DNA of 64,000 nt from an uncultured Bacteroidales bacterium (GCA_900316305.1 ONCM01000007.1:1-64000); one strand, 5' to 3'; positions 35,116 through 42,977 are shown, numbered from the stretch's first letter. Program-made: numbers and translations. Notes: generated from the sequence alone by a model not told the origin.

Positions 35116-36018
35116 ATGGCGGCAGAACGGGCCTGGCGAGGCGGCACAGACGGTACGAAATGGATGCACAGGAACCTTGTGCGCATTGTACGGCATGTCC
35201 CCTTGCGACTGATGTACGGCTTCGTGGCCGTTTTTGTGGTACCGTTCTATTTTCTGTTCTCCAAAGGCTACAAGCCTATCTATCATTACTTTAACCAGAG
35301 GTTGGGATACCGTCCCGCCAAGGCTTTCTTTGGCGTGTATCGCAATTTCTGTCGTTTTTCGCAAGTCATCCTCGACCGTTTTTACATGTTTGGCGGTGGC
35401 AAGTTCGATGTCCAAGTCGAGAAATACCACCTCTATCAAGAGTTGGCGGAAGGGGAACCTGGATTCATGATCCTCAGCGCCCACGTCGGCAACTACGAGT
35501 TGGCTGGCTTTTCGCTGGTGGCCACGAAGAAACGTTTCAACGCCCTTGCCTTCGGGGAGGAGGCGGAGGCCATCATGGAAAACCGCGAACGGCTGTTTGC
35601 GGGGACGAATATCAACATCATCCCTGTTAAGGACGACCTCTCGCACCTCTTCGCCCTCAACAACGCCCTCGACAACGGCGAGAGCGTTAGCTTCCCGAGC
35701 GACCGACTGCTGGGCAATCAGCGGACGGTGACGTGCGAGTTCTTGGGTGCACCTGCTCATTTCCCGATGGGTCCATTCGCCCTCGCGGCACAGCGCGACC
35801 TGCCCGTCCTCACCGTGAATGTGATGAAGGAGTCGGCGAAACGCTACCGGGTGTACGTCAACCGGTTACAGAAGGAAGGCACGACCCGAGGAGAACGTAT
35901 CAACGCCTACGTCCGCCAGTATGTGGAGCATCTGGAGGAGGTGCTGCGGAAGTATCCGGAGCAGTGGTTTAATTATTACGAATTCTGGGGCGATGAAAGA
36001 ACGATGAAAGAACGATGA
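35116..36018 (+). CDS. LpxL/HtrB-like acyltransferase
   Basis: A 300-residue lysophospholipid/lipid A type acyltransferase. A hydrophobic helix (LRLMYGFVAVFVVPFYFLF) anchors it to the inner membrane. The catalytic motif is AHVGNYE (an HxxxE variant of HX4D). Later GESVSFPSDRLLGNQRTVTCEFLG corresponds to the substrate-binding block. Aryl polyene and flexirubin loci carry such an acyltransferase to attach the chain to a lipid. The last residues (ERTMKER) and the stop are coded by the 11-bp cgatgaa array, so the natural C terminus is probably after WFNYYEFWG. Confidence 0.82.
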   Translation: MAAERAWRGGTDGTKWMHRNLVRIVRHVPLRLMYGFVAVFVVPFYFLFSKGYKPIYHYFNQRLGYRPAKAFFGVYRNFCRFSQVILDRFYMFGGGKFDVQVEKYHLYQELAEGEPGFMILSAHVGNYELAGFSLVATKKRFNALAFGEEAEAIMENRERLFAGTNINIIPVKDDLSHLFALNNALDNGESVSFPSDRLLGNQRTVTCEFLGAPAHFPMGPFALAAQRDLPVLTVNVMKESAKRYRVYVNRLQKEGTTRGERINAYVRQYVEHLEEVLRKYPEQWFNYYEFWGDERTMKER

Positions 36019-36144
36019 ATGGGCGATGAATATACGATGAATATACGATGAATATACGATGAATATACGATGAATATACGATGAACATACGATGAACATA
36101 CGATGAATATACGATGAATATACGATGAATATATGATGAATATA
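35990..36144 (+). repeat. 11-bp array (tgaatatacga), about 14 units
   Basis: Unit atacgatgaat (variants agaacgatgaa, atacgatgaac) with an exact 11-bp step over most of the stretch. It starts in the acyltransferase 3' end and ends in the start codon of the dehydratase at 36133. Confidence 0.92.
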
Positions 36145-36576
36145 CAGAGTGTTGACATACAGACCCTTTTGCCGCAGAGGCCGCCGATGGTGATGGTGGA
36201 CCGGCTGGTTTCCGCTGATGAGAAGTCGGCGGAGACGGTGCTGGATATTCGTCAGGACAATATCTTCGTGGAAGACGGTGCGCTGAAGACGTTTGCGATC
36301 ATCGAGAATATGGCACAGACCTGTGCCGCGCAGCTGGGGTATGCTGATCAATACATTCACGGCCATAATGACGTGAGAATCGGATATATAGGTTCTTTCA
36401 AAAAGATGAAGATCGTGGATGCCCCAAAGGTTGGGGAGACAGTTTTGACTCGTATTGTGGTGCTGGGAGAAGTGGGCGATTTGAAGTTAGTGTCCGCCGA
36501 ATCCTTCGTGGAGGGACGTACCATTGCCACGGCTGAGTTAACCATTGCCCTCTCGGGAGAAAGGATAGAAGCATGA
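36133..36576 (+). CDS. Hotdog-fold 3-hydroxyacyl-ACP dehydratase-like protein 1
   Basis: A 147-residue hotdog protein. LLPQRPPMVMVDRLVSAD is the start typical of the FabZ/FabA-like dehydratases in aryl polyene loci, in which the catalytic His of FabZ (HRxPF) is replaced by Q-R-P-P. AIIENMAQTCAAQLGY has the E-x-x-A-Q helix, with the glutamate as candidate general acid. GYIGSFKKMKI continues the fold. It is predicted to dehydrate ACP-bound 3-hydroxyacyl chains. ATG at 33-36 of 36133 is doubled (ATGATG). It overlaps the ketosynthase start by 4 bases. Confidence 0.75.
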   Translation: MMNIQSVDIQTLLPQRPPMVMVDRLVSADEKSAETVLDIRQDNIFVEDGALKTFAIIENMAQTCAAQLGYADQYIHGHNDVRIGYIGSFKKMKIVDAPKVGETVLTRIVVLGEVGDLKLVSAESFVEGRTIATAELTIALSGERIEA

Positions 36577-37727
36577 TAGTGAAGAAAATAGGTGATAGTG
36601 TGATGACACCGCTGGGTTTCTCTTTGGAGGAGAATTTTCAGGCGGTGATGGGCGGACGCTCCGCATTACGGCGTTACGATTCACTGTGGAACCTGCCGTT
36701 TCCCTGTTTTGTGTCGCTGATTCCCGATGCGGCGCTGGAGACTGAATGGAAACAGGAGGTGAATGCGGCAGATTTCCCCTTTTTAACTACAAAATTTGAG
36801 AAAATAGCGCTGATTTCTGCTGTTAAAGCAGTGAAACAGAGTGGTATAGACCCAAAATCCGAGCGACTGGTCTTCATCCTCTCCTCCACCAAAGGCAACG
36901 TGGAATTGTTGGGTGATGAAAACTCTGATATGGAACGCGTTACGCCTGCCCATACGGCACAGCTCATTGCGGATTATTTCGGTAATCCCAATACGCCTAT
37001 TACCGTTTCAAATGCTTGTATATCAGGTTTGTGTGCGCAGATTGAGGCGTTCCGTTGTCTGCAGTCCGGACAGTACGACACCGCTGTGGTGATTGGGGCC
37101 GACGTGCTGTCACCCTTTATCGTGGCGGGCTTCCAATCGTTGAAAGCATTGTCGGACGAGCAGTGTCGGCCGTTCAGCGCGAACCGCAAGGGCTTGAACC
37201 TCGGGGAGGCCGCTGCCGCCGTGGTCTATACGGTGGCCGACGACTCCGCCGACGGCTGGCGGATGCTGGCGGGTGCGGTGCGCAACGACGCGAACCACAT
37301 CTCCGGACCGTCGCGCACGGGTGAGGGCAGCTACCGCGCACTGTGTTCCGTACTTAGCGATAGCAGTCTGACCGCCAATGATTTGGCTTGCCTGAACGTG
37401 CACGGGACCTCCACGATGTACAACGATGAGATGGAGTCCATCGCCATCAATCGCGCGGGATTGAATGCTGTTCCCGTGAACGCCATGAAGGGATACTACG
37501 GGCACACGCTTGGCGCCGCCGGTATCTTAGAAACCCTGCTCACTATGCGGGCTTTGGAGGAGGGCAAAGTGCCCGCTACCAGAGGTTTCGACGAGTTAGG
37601 AGTTACCAATCCTGTGTTGGTATCTTCCGAATCTATTGACACACAGAAGCATGCGTTTGTGAAATTGTTGTCTGGATTCGGCGGATGTAATGCCGCATCC
37701 GCATTTACTAATCCCAATCTGAAATGA
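36573..37727 (+). CDS. Beta-ketoacyl-ACP synthase (first full ketosynthase)
   Basis: A 384-residue thiolase-fold condensing enzyme. The catalytic triad is complete: nucleophile in SNACISGLCAQIEA, first histidine in NVHGTSTMYNDE, second in MKGYYGHTLGAAGILE. The C terminus FGGCNAASAF is also typical. It elongates an ACP-bound chain with malonyl-ACP. It overlaps the dehydratase before it and the half-size protein after it by 4 bases each (ATGA), indicating coupled translation. Aryl polyene loci contain a similar FabB/FabF-like enzyme. Confidence 0.9.
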   Translation: MIVKKIGDSVMTPLGFSLEENFQAVMGGRSALRRYDSLWNLPFPCFVSLIPDAALETEWKQEVNAADFPFLTTKFEKIALISAVKAVKQSGIDPKSERLVFILSSTKGNVELLGDENSDMERVTPAHTAQLIADYFGNPNTPITVSNACISGLCAQIEAFRCLQSGQYDTAVVIGADVLSPFIVAGFQSLKALSDEQCRPFSANRKGLNLGEAAAAVVYTVADDSADGWRMLAGAVRNDANHISGPSRTGEGSYRALCSVLSDSSLTANDLACLNVHGTSTMYNDEMESIAINRAGLNAVPVNAMKGYYGHTLGAAGILETLLTMRALEEGKVPATRGFDELGVTNPVLVSSESIDTQKHAFVKLLSGFGGCNAASAFTNPNLK

Positions 37728-38296
37728 ACACGATGGTAAAACATACAGTTAAACTGACTCCTAACTACTTGGAAGTGAACGGAAATCGCGTGGCGGAGGC
37801 CGTTTCGGGCGAGTCGTTTTTGACGATGCTGTACCGCAAATATAACATGGACTACCCGAAATTCTTCAAGATGGACGTGCTGTGCAAGGTCGGGTTTGTC
37901 GCGTCGGAAATCTTGTTGGCGGAAGAGGGCACGGAGCGTTTCGTGCCGCGTGCCGACCGCGCGGTCATTCTCTTCAACCGCAACTCCTCGCTCAACGCCG
38001 ACCGAACCTTCCAGAAGACGATTGCCGACCCTGCGGACTTCTACCCGTCGCCCTCCGTGTTCGTTTATACGCTGCCCAACATCGTCACCGGCGAGATCGC
38101 CATCCGCAACAAATACCACGGCGAAAGCAGTTTCATCCTCCTCCCCGAGAAATCGCAAGAGGCCATGAACCAGGCTATTGCCCGCGCCTTCATGGACGGC
38201 GAGACCACGAGCGTGCTCACCGGCTGGGTGGAGGCGGTGTCGGAAACAGATTTTGAGGCGGAGATGGAATTAAGAATTAAGAATTATGAATTATGA
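37724..38296 (+). CDS. Half-size ketosynthase-like protein without catalytic residues
   Basis: A 190-residue protein. DRAVILFNRNSSLNADRTFQKTI and PSPSVFVYTLPNIVTGEIAIRNKYHGE resemble the ketosynthase region just before the nucleophilic cysteine (compare ALPNMAAGxVSI-type motifs), but the protein stops before any Cys-His-His set. It may be a structural partner of the full ketosynthases, as seen in Bacteroidota polyene/flexirubin-type loci; the role is unproven. It overlaps the upstream ketosynthase by 4 bases. Its last residues (LRIKNYEL) and stop are coded by an attaaga/attatga heptamer array. Confidence 0.6.
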   Translation: MNTMVKHTVKLTPNYLEVNGNRVAEAVSGESFLTMLYRKYNMDYPKFFKMDVLCKVGFVASEILLAEEGTERFVPRADRAVILFNRNSSLNADRTFQKTIADPADFYPSPSVFVYTLPNIVTGEIAIRNKYHGESSFILLPEKSQEAMNQAIARAFMDGETTSVLTGWVEAVSETDFEAEMELRIKNYEL

Positions 38297-38308
38297 ATTA
38301 TGAATGAA
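38266..38308 (+). repeat. attaaga/attatga heptamer array at the half-ketosynthase stop
   Basis: Six 7-bp units. The frame of the upstream gene is read through two or three units before reaching TGA. Confidence 0.85.
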
Positions 38309-38337
38309 GGTCGTAAAGCTTCCCAATATTATTAAAA

Positions 38338-38427
38338 CATATTCATTGAGCAGCCTCGGAGAGGCAAAACGTGCGAAGCGCAATTAACCCCATACAAGCG
38401 GAACGCAGTGGAGCGCAGTGTGGGGCC
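38338..38427 (+). repeat. Dispersed hairpin repeat, family H copy 4
   Basis: ATTCATTGAGCAG, hairpin CCTCGGAGAGG, ACGTGCGAAGCGCAATTAACC, then CCCCATACAAGCGGAACGCAG and GTGTGGGGCC. The arms CCCCATAC and GTGTGGGG can pair. It contains an extra GTGGAGCGCA duplication. Confidence 0.8.
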
Positions 38428-38448
38428 AGAATATAAAACTAAAGTAAT

Positions 38449-38706
38449 ATGGAATTAATAGAAGAACTGAAATCCAAAATGATCGAGGCTCTGAACCTCG
38501 AAGAAATGACCCCCGCGGACATTGACGATAACGCGCCGTTGTTCGGCGATGAGGGTCTCGGACTCGACTCCATCGACGTGCTGGAGCTGATTGTGCTCCT
38601 GGAGCGCAACTACGGCATCAAGATCGCCGACCCGAAGCAGGGCAAGGAGATCTTCGCCTCTGTGCGCACGATGGCCGACTATGTAGCCGCCAACCGTACG
38701 AAATAA
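38449..38706 (+). CDS. Acyl carrier protein 2
   Basis: An 85-residue acidic carrier protein with the phosphopantetheine site EGLGLDSIDVLELIV (serine of DSI). It differs from the first ACP (DSL site) and is closer to the ACPs that sit beside ketosynthase/chain-length-factor pairs in aryl polyene loci. Its stop overlaps the next ATG by one base (TAATG). It follows a family H repeat that may form hairpins in its leader. Confidence 0.88.
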   Translation: MELIEELKSKMIEALNLEEMTPADIDDNAPLFGDEGLGLDSIDVLELIVLLERNYGIKIADPKQGKEIFASVRTMADYVAANRTK

Positions 38707-39887
38707 TGCGTCCGAAGGTCGTCATAACCGGAATGGGAGTCGTTTCCGCGCTCGGTTTGGGCGTGGAGGCGAACGGTTTTGCGCTGATGCAGGGAATCTC
38801 CGGCATCAGGGAGGTACGCTATCTACCCACGGGGCATCGCGAATTCCCCGTCGGGGAGGTGCAGCTGTCTAATGATGAGCTGCGCCGTATGCTGCAATTG
38901 CCCGATGGACAGTTGTATTCGCGTACCCATTTGTTCGGGGCTGCCGCATTGCGAGAGGCTTTGTCGATGGCCAACTTGTTGGAACACAAAGGTCTGGTGC
39001 TTATCTCCGGCACTACAGTCGGTGGTATGGACGTCACCGAAAGCCTCTTCCCGAATCCGTTGCCGGAAGGACATCCCGATGTGCACGACTGCGGTGCTTC
39101 GACCAACGACATTGCCGACAGTTGTGGCGATTTCGACTACATCTCGACCATCTCCACAGCTTGCTCTTCCGCTATGAATGCGTTGATAATGGGCAAGTTG
39201 ATGATAGAGAGCGGAGAGCGTGACATCGTGGTGGCGGGTGGTGCGGAAGCACTGTCGCTGTTCCACCTCAACGGCTTCAAGTCGCTGATGATTCTGGACA
39301 GGGAGCGTTGTCGTCCGTTCGACCAGACCCGCGCGGGACTGAACCTTGGCGAGGGTGCGGCCTATCTCGTGCTCGAAAGCGAGGAGTCGGCCCGGAAGCG
39401 CGGTGCGCAGATTTTCGGCGTGCTCAGTGGTTGCGGGAACGCTTGTGACGCATTCCACCAGACGGCTTCGTCAGAAGATGGCGAAGGCTCGTACCTGGCT
39501 ATGACGCAAACGATCGCGGATGCGGAACTGTCCCCGTCGGATATCGGCTACGTGAACGCGCACGGTACGGGTACCCCGAACAACGATGCGTCGGAGAGTG
39601 CCGCGCTGAGACGGGTATTTGGCGAACAACTGCCGCCGGTCTCCTCGACGAAATCCTATACGGGCCACACGACCAGCGCGTCCGGCTCCATCGAGGCGGT
39701 TTTCTGTCTGCTGGCACTGAAGAACGGCTTCCTGCCGTATCAATCCGAATTTCAAAATCCTGACGAACAATGCATTACCCCGGTTTCCGGAAAGAAAGCC
39801 CCGCAGGCGGATTTGCGTCACGTGATGTGCAACGCCTTCGGGTTCGGGGGCAATGATTCGTCCATAATCCTGTCGCGCTATGAATAA
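38706..39887 (+). CDS. Beta-ketoacyl-ACP synthase II-like enzyme (second full ketosynthase)
   Basis: A 393-residue FabF-type condensing enzyme. ITGMGVVSALG starts the thiolase fold. The triad is complete: STACSSAMNAL (nucleophile), NAHGTGTPNND and TKSYTGHTTSASG (histidines). FGFGGNDSSIIL ends the protein. The next gene encodes a chain-length-factor-like protein and overlaps it by 8 bases. Such pairs form KS-CLF heterodimers in aryl polyene and type II polyketide systems. It starts one base inside the ACP stop codon. Confidence 0.92.
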   Translation: MRPKVVITGMGVVSALGLGVEANGFALMQGISGIREVRYLPTGHREFPVGEVQLSNDELRRMLQLPDGQLYSRTHLFGAAALREALSMANLLEHKGLVLISGTTVGGMDVTESLFPNPLPEGHPDVHDCGASTNDIADSCGDFDYISTISTACSSAMNALIMGKLMIESGERDIVVAGGAEALSLFHLNGFKSLMILDRERCRPFDQTRAGLNLGEGAAYLVLESEESARKRGAQIFGVLSGCGNACDAFHQTASSEDGEGSYLAMTQTIADAELSPSDIGYVNAHGTGTPNNDASESAALRRVFGEQLPPVSSTKSYTGHTTSASGSIEAVFCLLALKNGFLPYQSEFQNPDEQCITPVSGKKAPQADLRHVMCNAFGFGGNDSSIILSRYE

Positions 39888-40500
39888 GGTGTATGTTACT
39901 GCTATCGTGAAAGATGTACCGGCGGAGGAGTACGGACACTACCTCCCGCCGATGAAGGCACGCCGCATGGGCAAATTGCAAAAGCGGGCCTTGGTGACTG
40001 CGCTTAAAGCGATGGAAATCAGCGGAGTAGGAGAGCCCGATGCCATTCTCAACGGTACGGCGATGGGCTGTATGGAGAATACCGTGCAGCTGCTCAACGG
40101 TTTGCAAGCCGAGGGCGAGGAGGTGAACATGCCCACCTGTTTCATGCAATCGACCCATAACACCGTGGCCTCGATGATTGCGATTTACACGAAAAACCAT
40201 GGCTATAACACGACCTACTCGCACCGCACCATCTCCTTCGAATTAGCCTTGCAGGATGCGCTCATGCGCCTGCGGACGGGCCGGATCCGTACTGCACTCG
40301 TCTGCGCGAACGACGAGCTCACGGAGTTGCAACAGCAGCAGCCCCGTTTCTTCGGACAGTTGGAGGTGCAAGACCGTTCGGAGGCGTGGATGCTCTCGGT
40401 CGAGCCGGGCGAACATCCGCTCTACGAGCTTGAAAATGTGCAGATTATCCACGAAAAAGGTCAGGAAGACCATGCCATAATCCATAAAAAACCGCTATGA
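39880..40500 (+). CDS. Ketosynthase chain-length-factor-like protein
   Basis: A 206-residue protein resembling the ketosynthase N-terminal half. Where a ketosynthase has its nucleophilic cysteine, this one has PTCFMQSTHNTVASMIA: glutamine-serine at the active position, as in chain-length factors, where Gln replaces Cys. It has no C-terminal His-containing half. It is expected to pair with the preceding ketosynthase and to limit chain length, not to catalyse condensation. It overlaps the ketosynthase by 8 bases and the transporter gene by 4. Confidence 0.78.
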   Translation: MNKVYVTAIVKDVPAEEYGHYLPPMKARRMGKLQKRALVTALKAMEISGVGEPDAILNGTAMGCMENTVQLLNGLQAEGEEVNMPTCFMQSTHNTVASMIAIYTKNHGYNTTYSHRTISFELALQDALMRLRTGRIRTALVCANDELTELQQQQPRFFGQLEVQDRSEAWMLSVEPGEHPLYELENVQIIHEKGQEDHAIIHKKPL

Positions 40501-40847
40501 GACTAATCGTTTTGGCTGTCATACAGTCTGTCTTGTTATGTTCGGGACAGGTATTTCTGAAATTCGCGCTTCAGAAGATGGGCACTTTCGAATGGAAAGG
40601 CTCATTCTTCCTCTCGCAGCTCACCAACTGGTGGTGGCTCGGTTGCGGTGCGGCCTATGGTGCCGGCGCAGTACTGTGGATGCACATTCTCAAGAACTAC
40701 CCCTTCTCACGCGCATACCCGCTCATCTCGCTGAGCTACGTCTTCGGCATGATCGTCGCCGTACTCATCTTCCACGAAACCGTGCCCGCCACCCGATGGA
40801 TTGGCGTGCTGCTGATTATGGCAGGGTGCTATTTTGTGGCGCAATGA
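40497..40847 (+). CDS. Small EamA/SMR-type membrane transporter
   Basis: A 116-residue protein with four predicted helices. Features are GQVFLKFALQKMG in the first loop, PFSRAYPLISLSYVFGMIVAVLIFHETV and WIGVLLIMAGCYFV at the end. This is the single-domain DMT design (as in SMR exporters and ArnE/F). It probably works as an oligomer in the inner membrane. In this cluster it may move a lipid-linked intermediate; no substrate can be read from sequence. It overlaps the chain-length-factor gene by 4 bases (ATGA). Confidence 0.75.
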   Translation: MRLIVLAVIQSVLLCSGQVFLKFALQKMGTFEWKGSFFLSQLTNWWWLGCGAAYGAGAVLWMHILKNYPFSRAYPLISLSYVFGMIVAVLIFHETVPATRWIGVLLIMAGCYFVAQ

Positions 40848-40854
40848 GGGATGA

Positions 40855-40890
40855 AGTCAGCCTGGGGTGAGGCGGAGCCGAGCCCTAGGA
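40855..40890. repeat. Dispersed hairpin repeat, family J copy 2 (partial)
   Basis: AGTCAGCCTGGGGTGAGGCGGAGCC followed by GAGCCCTAGGA. It lacks the first GGGCTG...AGCCC hairpin of the other copies. Confidence 0.7.
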
Positions 40891-40897
40891 ACGAATG

Positions 40898-40942
40898 ACG
40901 GATGATGATTCGATGATACGATGATAAAACGATGAATATGAG
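40898..40942 (+). repeat. gatgat/cgatgaat array into the LolA-like gene start
   Basis: Irregular gatgat, gatacgatgat and aaacgatgaat units end in the start ATG of the gene at 40932. Confidence 0.65.
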
Positions 40943-41570
40943 AAAATTAACGATAATATTGATATTGTTGGCGTTATGGTTCGGAGGTTCCGCCCAGACG
41001 ATGAAAAAAGCCACTCCCGAGCAGTCCAAGAAGATGGTGGAGACCGTGGGGAAGGCTACCGCGGCGGTGAAGACCATCCAGTGCGATTTCACGCAGGTGC
41101 GGCAATCCACGATGCTCAAGGAGAAGCAGACCTCCAAGGGACAGATGTATTTCGCGGGCAAGAACCTCAAGTGGGCCTACACTACACCCAACAAGTACGC
41201 CCTCATTGTGAAAGGCGACGGACAAGTCCTCATCCAACAGGACGGCAAAACCAAGAAAGCCGACGGACAGAGCGGGCAGCTTTTCAAAGGCATCGCGCAG
41301 ATTGTGATGAACAGCGTCACTGGCGCCGCCCTCTCCGAAAACAGCGACTTTTCCGTCGAAATGTACACCCTCGGCGACACTTGGGTGGCCAAACTTACCC
41401 CCAAACAGCCGAAATTGAAAAAGATGTTCACCAGTATCTACCTCCATTTCAACGACAAGCACAACGCCGTCACCAAAGTCGAGATGAAGGAGGCGAACGG
41501 CGACACCACAACAATCACGTTTGCCAACACGAAATTGAATGAGAAAATTGCGGAAAGCGTATTTAATTAG
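40932..41570 (+). CDS. LolA-like outer-membrane lipoprotein carrier
   Basis: A 212-residue periplasmic protein with a signal peptide (MRKLTIILILLALWFGGSAQ). The mature domain has the LolA beta-sheet pattern: VKTIQCDFTQVRQSTMLKEK, GQMYFAGKNLKWAYTTPNKYALI, then FTSIYLHFNDKHNAVTKVEM. In aryl polyene loci a LolA-like carrier probably takes the polyene lipid across the periplasm. The start is ATG 40932 or 40938, both in the gatgaat array. The TAG stop starts a ttagtag array. Confidence 0.82.
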   Translation: MNMRKLTIILILLALWFGGSAQTMKKATPEQSKKMVETVGKATAAVKTIQCDFTQVRQSTMLKEKQTSKGQMYFAGKNLKWAYTTPNKYALIVKGDGQVLIQQDGKTKKADGQSGQLFKGIAQIVMNSVTGAALSENSDFSVEMYTLGDTWVAKLTPKQPKLKKMFTSIYLHFNDKHNAVTKVEMKEANGDTTTITFANTKLNEKIAESVFN

Positions 41571-41588
41571 TTAGTAGTTAGCAGTTAT
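41567..41588 (+). repeat. ttagtag heptamer array at the LolA stop
   Basis: Units ttagtta, gtagtta, gcagtta. The LolA stop TAG is the first. Confidence 0.7.
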
Positions 41589-41650
41589 TCCACGAGGGCT
41601 GCAAGCCCGACACGTGTCAGCCTAGGGTGAGGCGGAGCCGAGCCCTAGGA
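41588..41650. repeat. Dispersed hairpin repeat, family J copy 3
   Basis: GAGGGCTGCAAGCCC hairpin, ACACGTGTCAG, then CCTAGGGT paired with AGCCCTAGG across GAGGCGGAGCCG. It is very close to the copy at 40855-40890 in its second half. Confidence 0.75.
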
Positions 41651-41813
41651 TACGATGAATGAACGATGAATGAACGATGAATGAACGATGAATGAACGAT
41701 GAATGAACGATGAATGAAACGATGAATAAACGATGAATAAACGATGAATAAACGATGAATGAACGATGAATGAACGATGAATGAACGATGAATGAACGAT
41801 GAATGAACGATGA
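41651..41813 (+). repeat. 11-bp array (cgatgaatgaa), 15 units
   Basis: Fifteen units of cgatgaatgaa (three read cgatgaataaa) with an almost uninterrupted 11-bp step. The last cgATGaa is the start of the gene at 41810. This is the longest array in the window. Confidence 0.93.
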
Positions 41814-42169
41814 AATTATATAACGACATATACACGATAATCGAGAAACACGACAACGCCGTGACCATCCGGTTGTTGCCGTCCAGCGCGATATACCAGG
41901 CGCATTTTCCGGGGAACCCGGTTACGCCCGGCGTATGCCAGGTCGGTATCATCGGGGAGTTGTTAGAGGAGATGTGCGGACGGAAGTTGACCCTCTGCGA
42001 GGTCAAGAACCTGAAGTTTGTGGAGGTGTTGAAACCCGATGTCACCGAGGAGGCGTGCATTACGTTCGAGAAAATAGAGGATGACGGTGAACGGCTGGTG
42101 GTGAAAGGGACTGTGTCGTCAGAAACAACGGTATTCACGAAGTTTTCACTGGTTTTTGAAACGGTATGA
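41810..42169 (+). CDS. Hotdog-fold dehydratase-like protein 2
   Basis: A 119-residue FabZ/FabA-like protein. AIYQAHFPGNPVTPGVCQVGII has the H-F-P-G-N-P-V-x-P-G-V pattern of 3-hydroxyacyl-ACP dehydratases, with the histidine available for catalysis. GIIGELLEE supplies the opposing acidic helix. The length is short for FabZ (about 145) but matches small dehydratases of polyene loci. It overlaps the glycosyltransferase start by 4 bases. Its start codon is the last unit of a 15-unit 11-bp array. Confidence 0.8.
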   Translation: MKLYNDIYTIIEKHDNAVTIRLLPSSAIYQAHFPGNPVTPGVCQVGIIGELLEEMCGRKLTLCEVKNLKFVEVLKPDVTEEACITFEKIEDDGERLVVKGTVSSETTVFTKFSLVFETV

Positions 42170-42927
42170 GTACGGACTGGGGACATTTCTGCGATGAGGG
42201 GCGCATTTGCGTGATTGTGCCGACGTATAACAACGAGCGGACCATCGCGGACGTGTTGCAGCGCATCCAAGTCTATACCTATAATATTATTGTAGTGAAC
42301 GACGGCAGTACGCCCGAAACCTTGGCGGCCGTCCGTTCTTTGTCGGAAATTCCTGAGATCGTGGACTATACGCCCAACCGAGGGAAGGGCTATGCACTGA
42401 TGCAGGGCTTCCGTCGGGCGTTGGAACTCGGTTACAAATACGCTATTACCATCGATTCTGACGGACAGCATTTCCCGGAGGACATCCCCTTGTTGCTGGA
42501 GTGTTTCCAACGGCATAAAGGTGCATTGATTGTAGGTTCTCGGAATCTGACCGCTGACAACATGCCCTCAAAGAACACCTTCGCCAACAAGTTCTCCAAT
42601 TTCTGGTTCCATCTGCAGACGGGCATCGACTTGGAGGACACGCAGAGCGGCTATCGGCTTTATCCGCTGGAAAACATTAACTTACGTTGGCCCATCACAC
42701 CGCGCTACGAGGCCGAACTCGAACTGCTGGTCTTCTCCGCATGGCGTGGCGTGCCGGTGGTCTCCACCCCCGTGCGCGTCTATTATCCGCCTGAGGGCGA
42801 GCGCGTCAGCCATTTCCGGCCTTTCTGGGACTTTTTCCGTATCAGCGTCCTTAACAGCGTGCTCACCTTCGGAGCGTTGCTGTATTATTTGCCTGTAAAA
42901 ATGCTACGGTGTATCTTTACAAAATAA
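42166..42927 (+). CDS. Family 2 glycosyltransferase of the polyene-like cluster
   Basis: A 253-residue GT-A enzyme. CVIVPTYNNERTIADVL begins the fold, VVNDGSTPE and ITIDSDGQHFPED (DxD) bind nucleotide sugar and metal, and GSRNLTADNMPSKNTFANKFSNFWF resembles dolichyl-phosphate mannosyltransferase-like enzymes. LEDTQSGYRLYP supports that. Hydrophobic C-terminal segments suggest membrane association. Aryl polyene loci contain such a transferase. It overlaps the dehydratase by 4 bases and closes the cluster. Confidence 0.85.
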   Translation: MSTDWGHFCDEGRICVIVPTYNNERTIADVLQRIQVYTYNIIVVNDGSTPETLAAVRSLSEIPEIVDYTPNRGKGYALMQGFRRALELGYKYAITIDSDGQHFPEDIPLLLECFQRHKGALIVGSRNLTADNMPSKNTFANKFSNFWFHLQTGIDLEDTQSGYRLYPLENINLRWPITPRYEAELELLVFSAWRGVPVVSTPVRVYYPPEGERVSHFRPFWDFFRISVLNSVLTFGALLYYLPVKMLRCIFTK

Positions 42928-42949
42928 TCGCGGATTCGTGATATTTTTG

Positions 42950-42957
42950 TATTTTTG
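42950..42957 (+). promoter_or_regulatory. -7 element for the 42978 beta-barrel gene
   Basis: TATTTTTG, 21 bases before the ATG; a new transcription unit starts here. Confidence 0.6.
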
Positions 42958-42977
42958 CGGATTCTTTTTGAACCGCT

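Noticed and set aside
35990..36144. Possible CRISPR array
   Set aside because: The units are 11 bp without spacers; there are no 25-40 bp repeats alternating with unique spacers and no cas genes.
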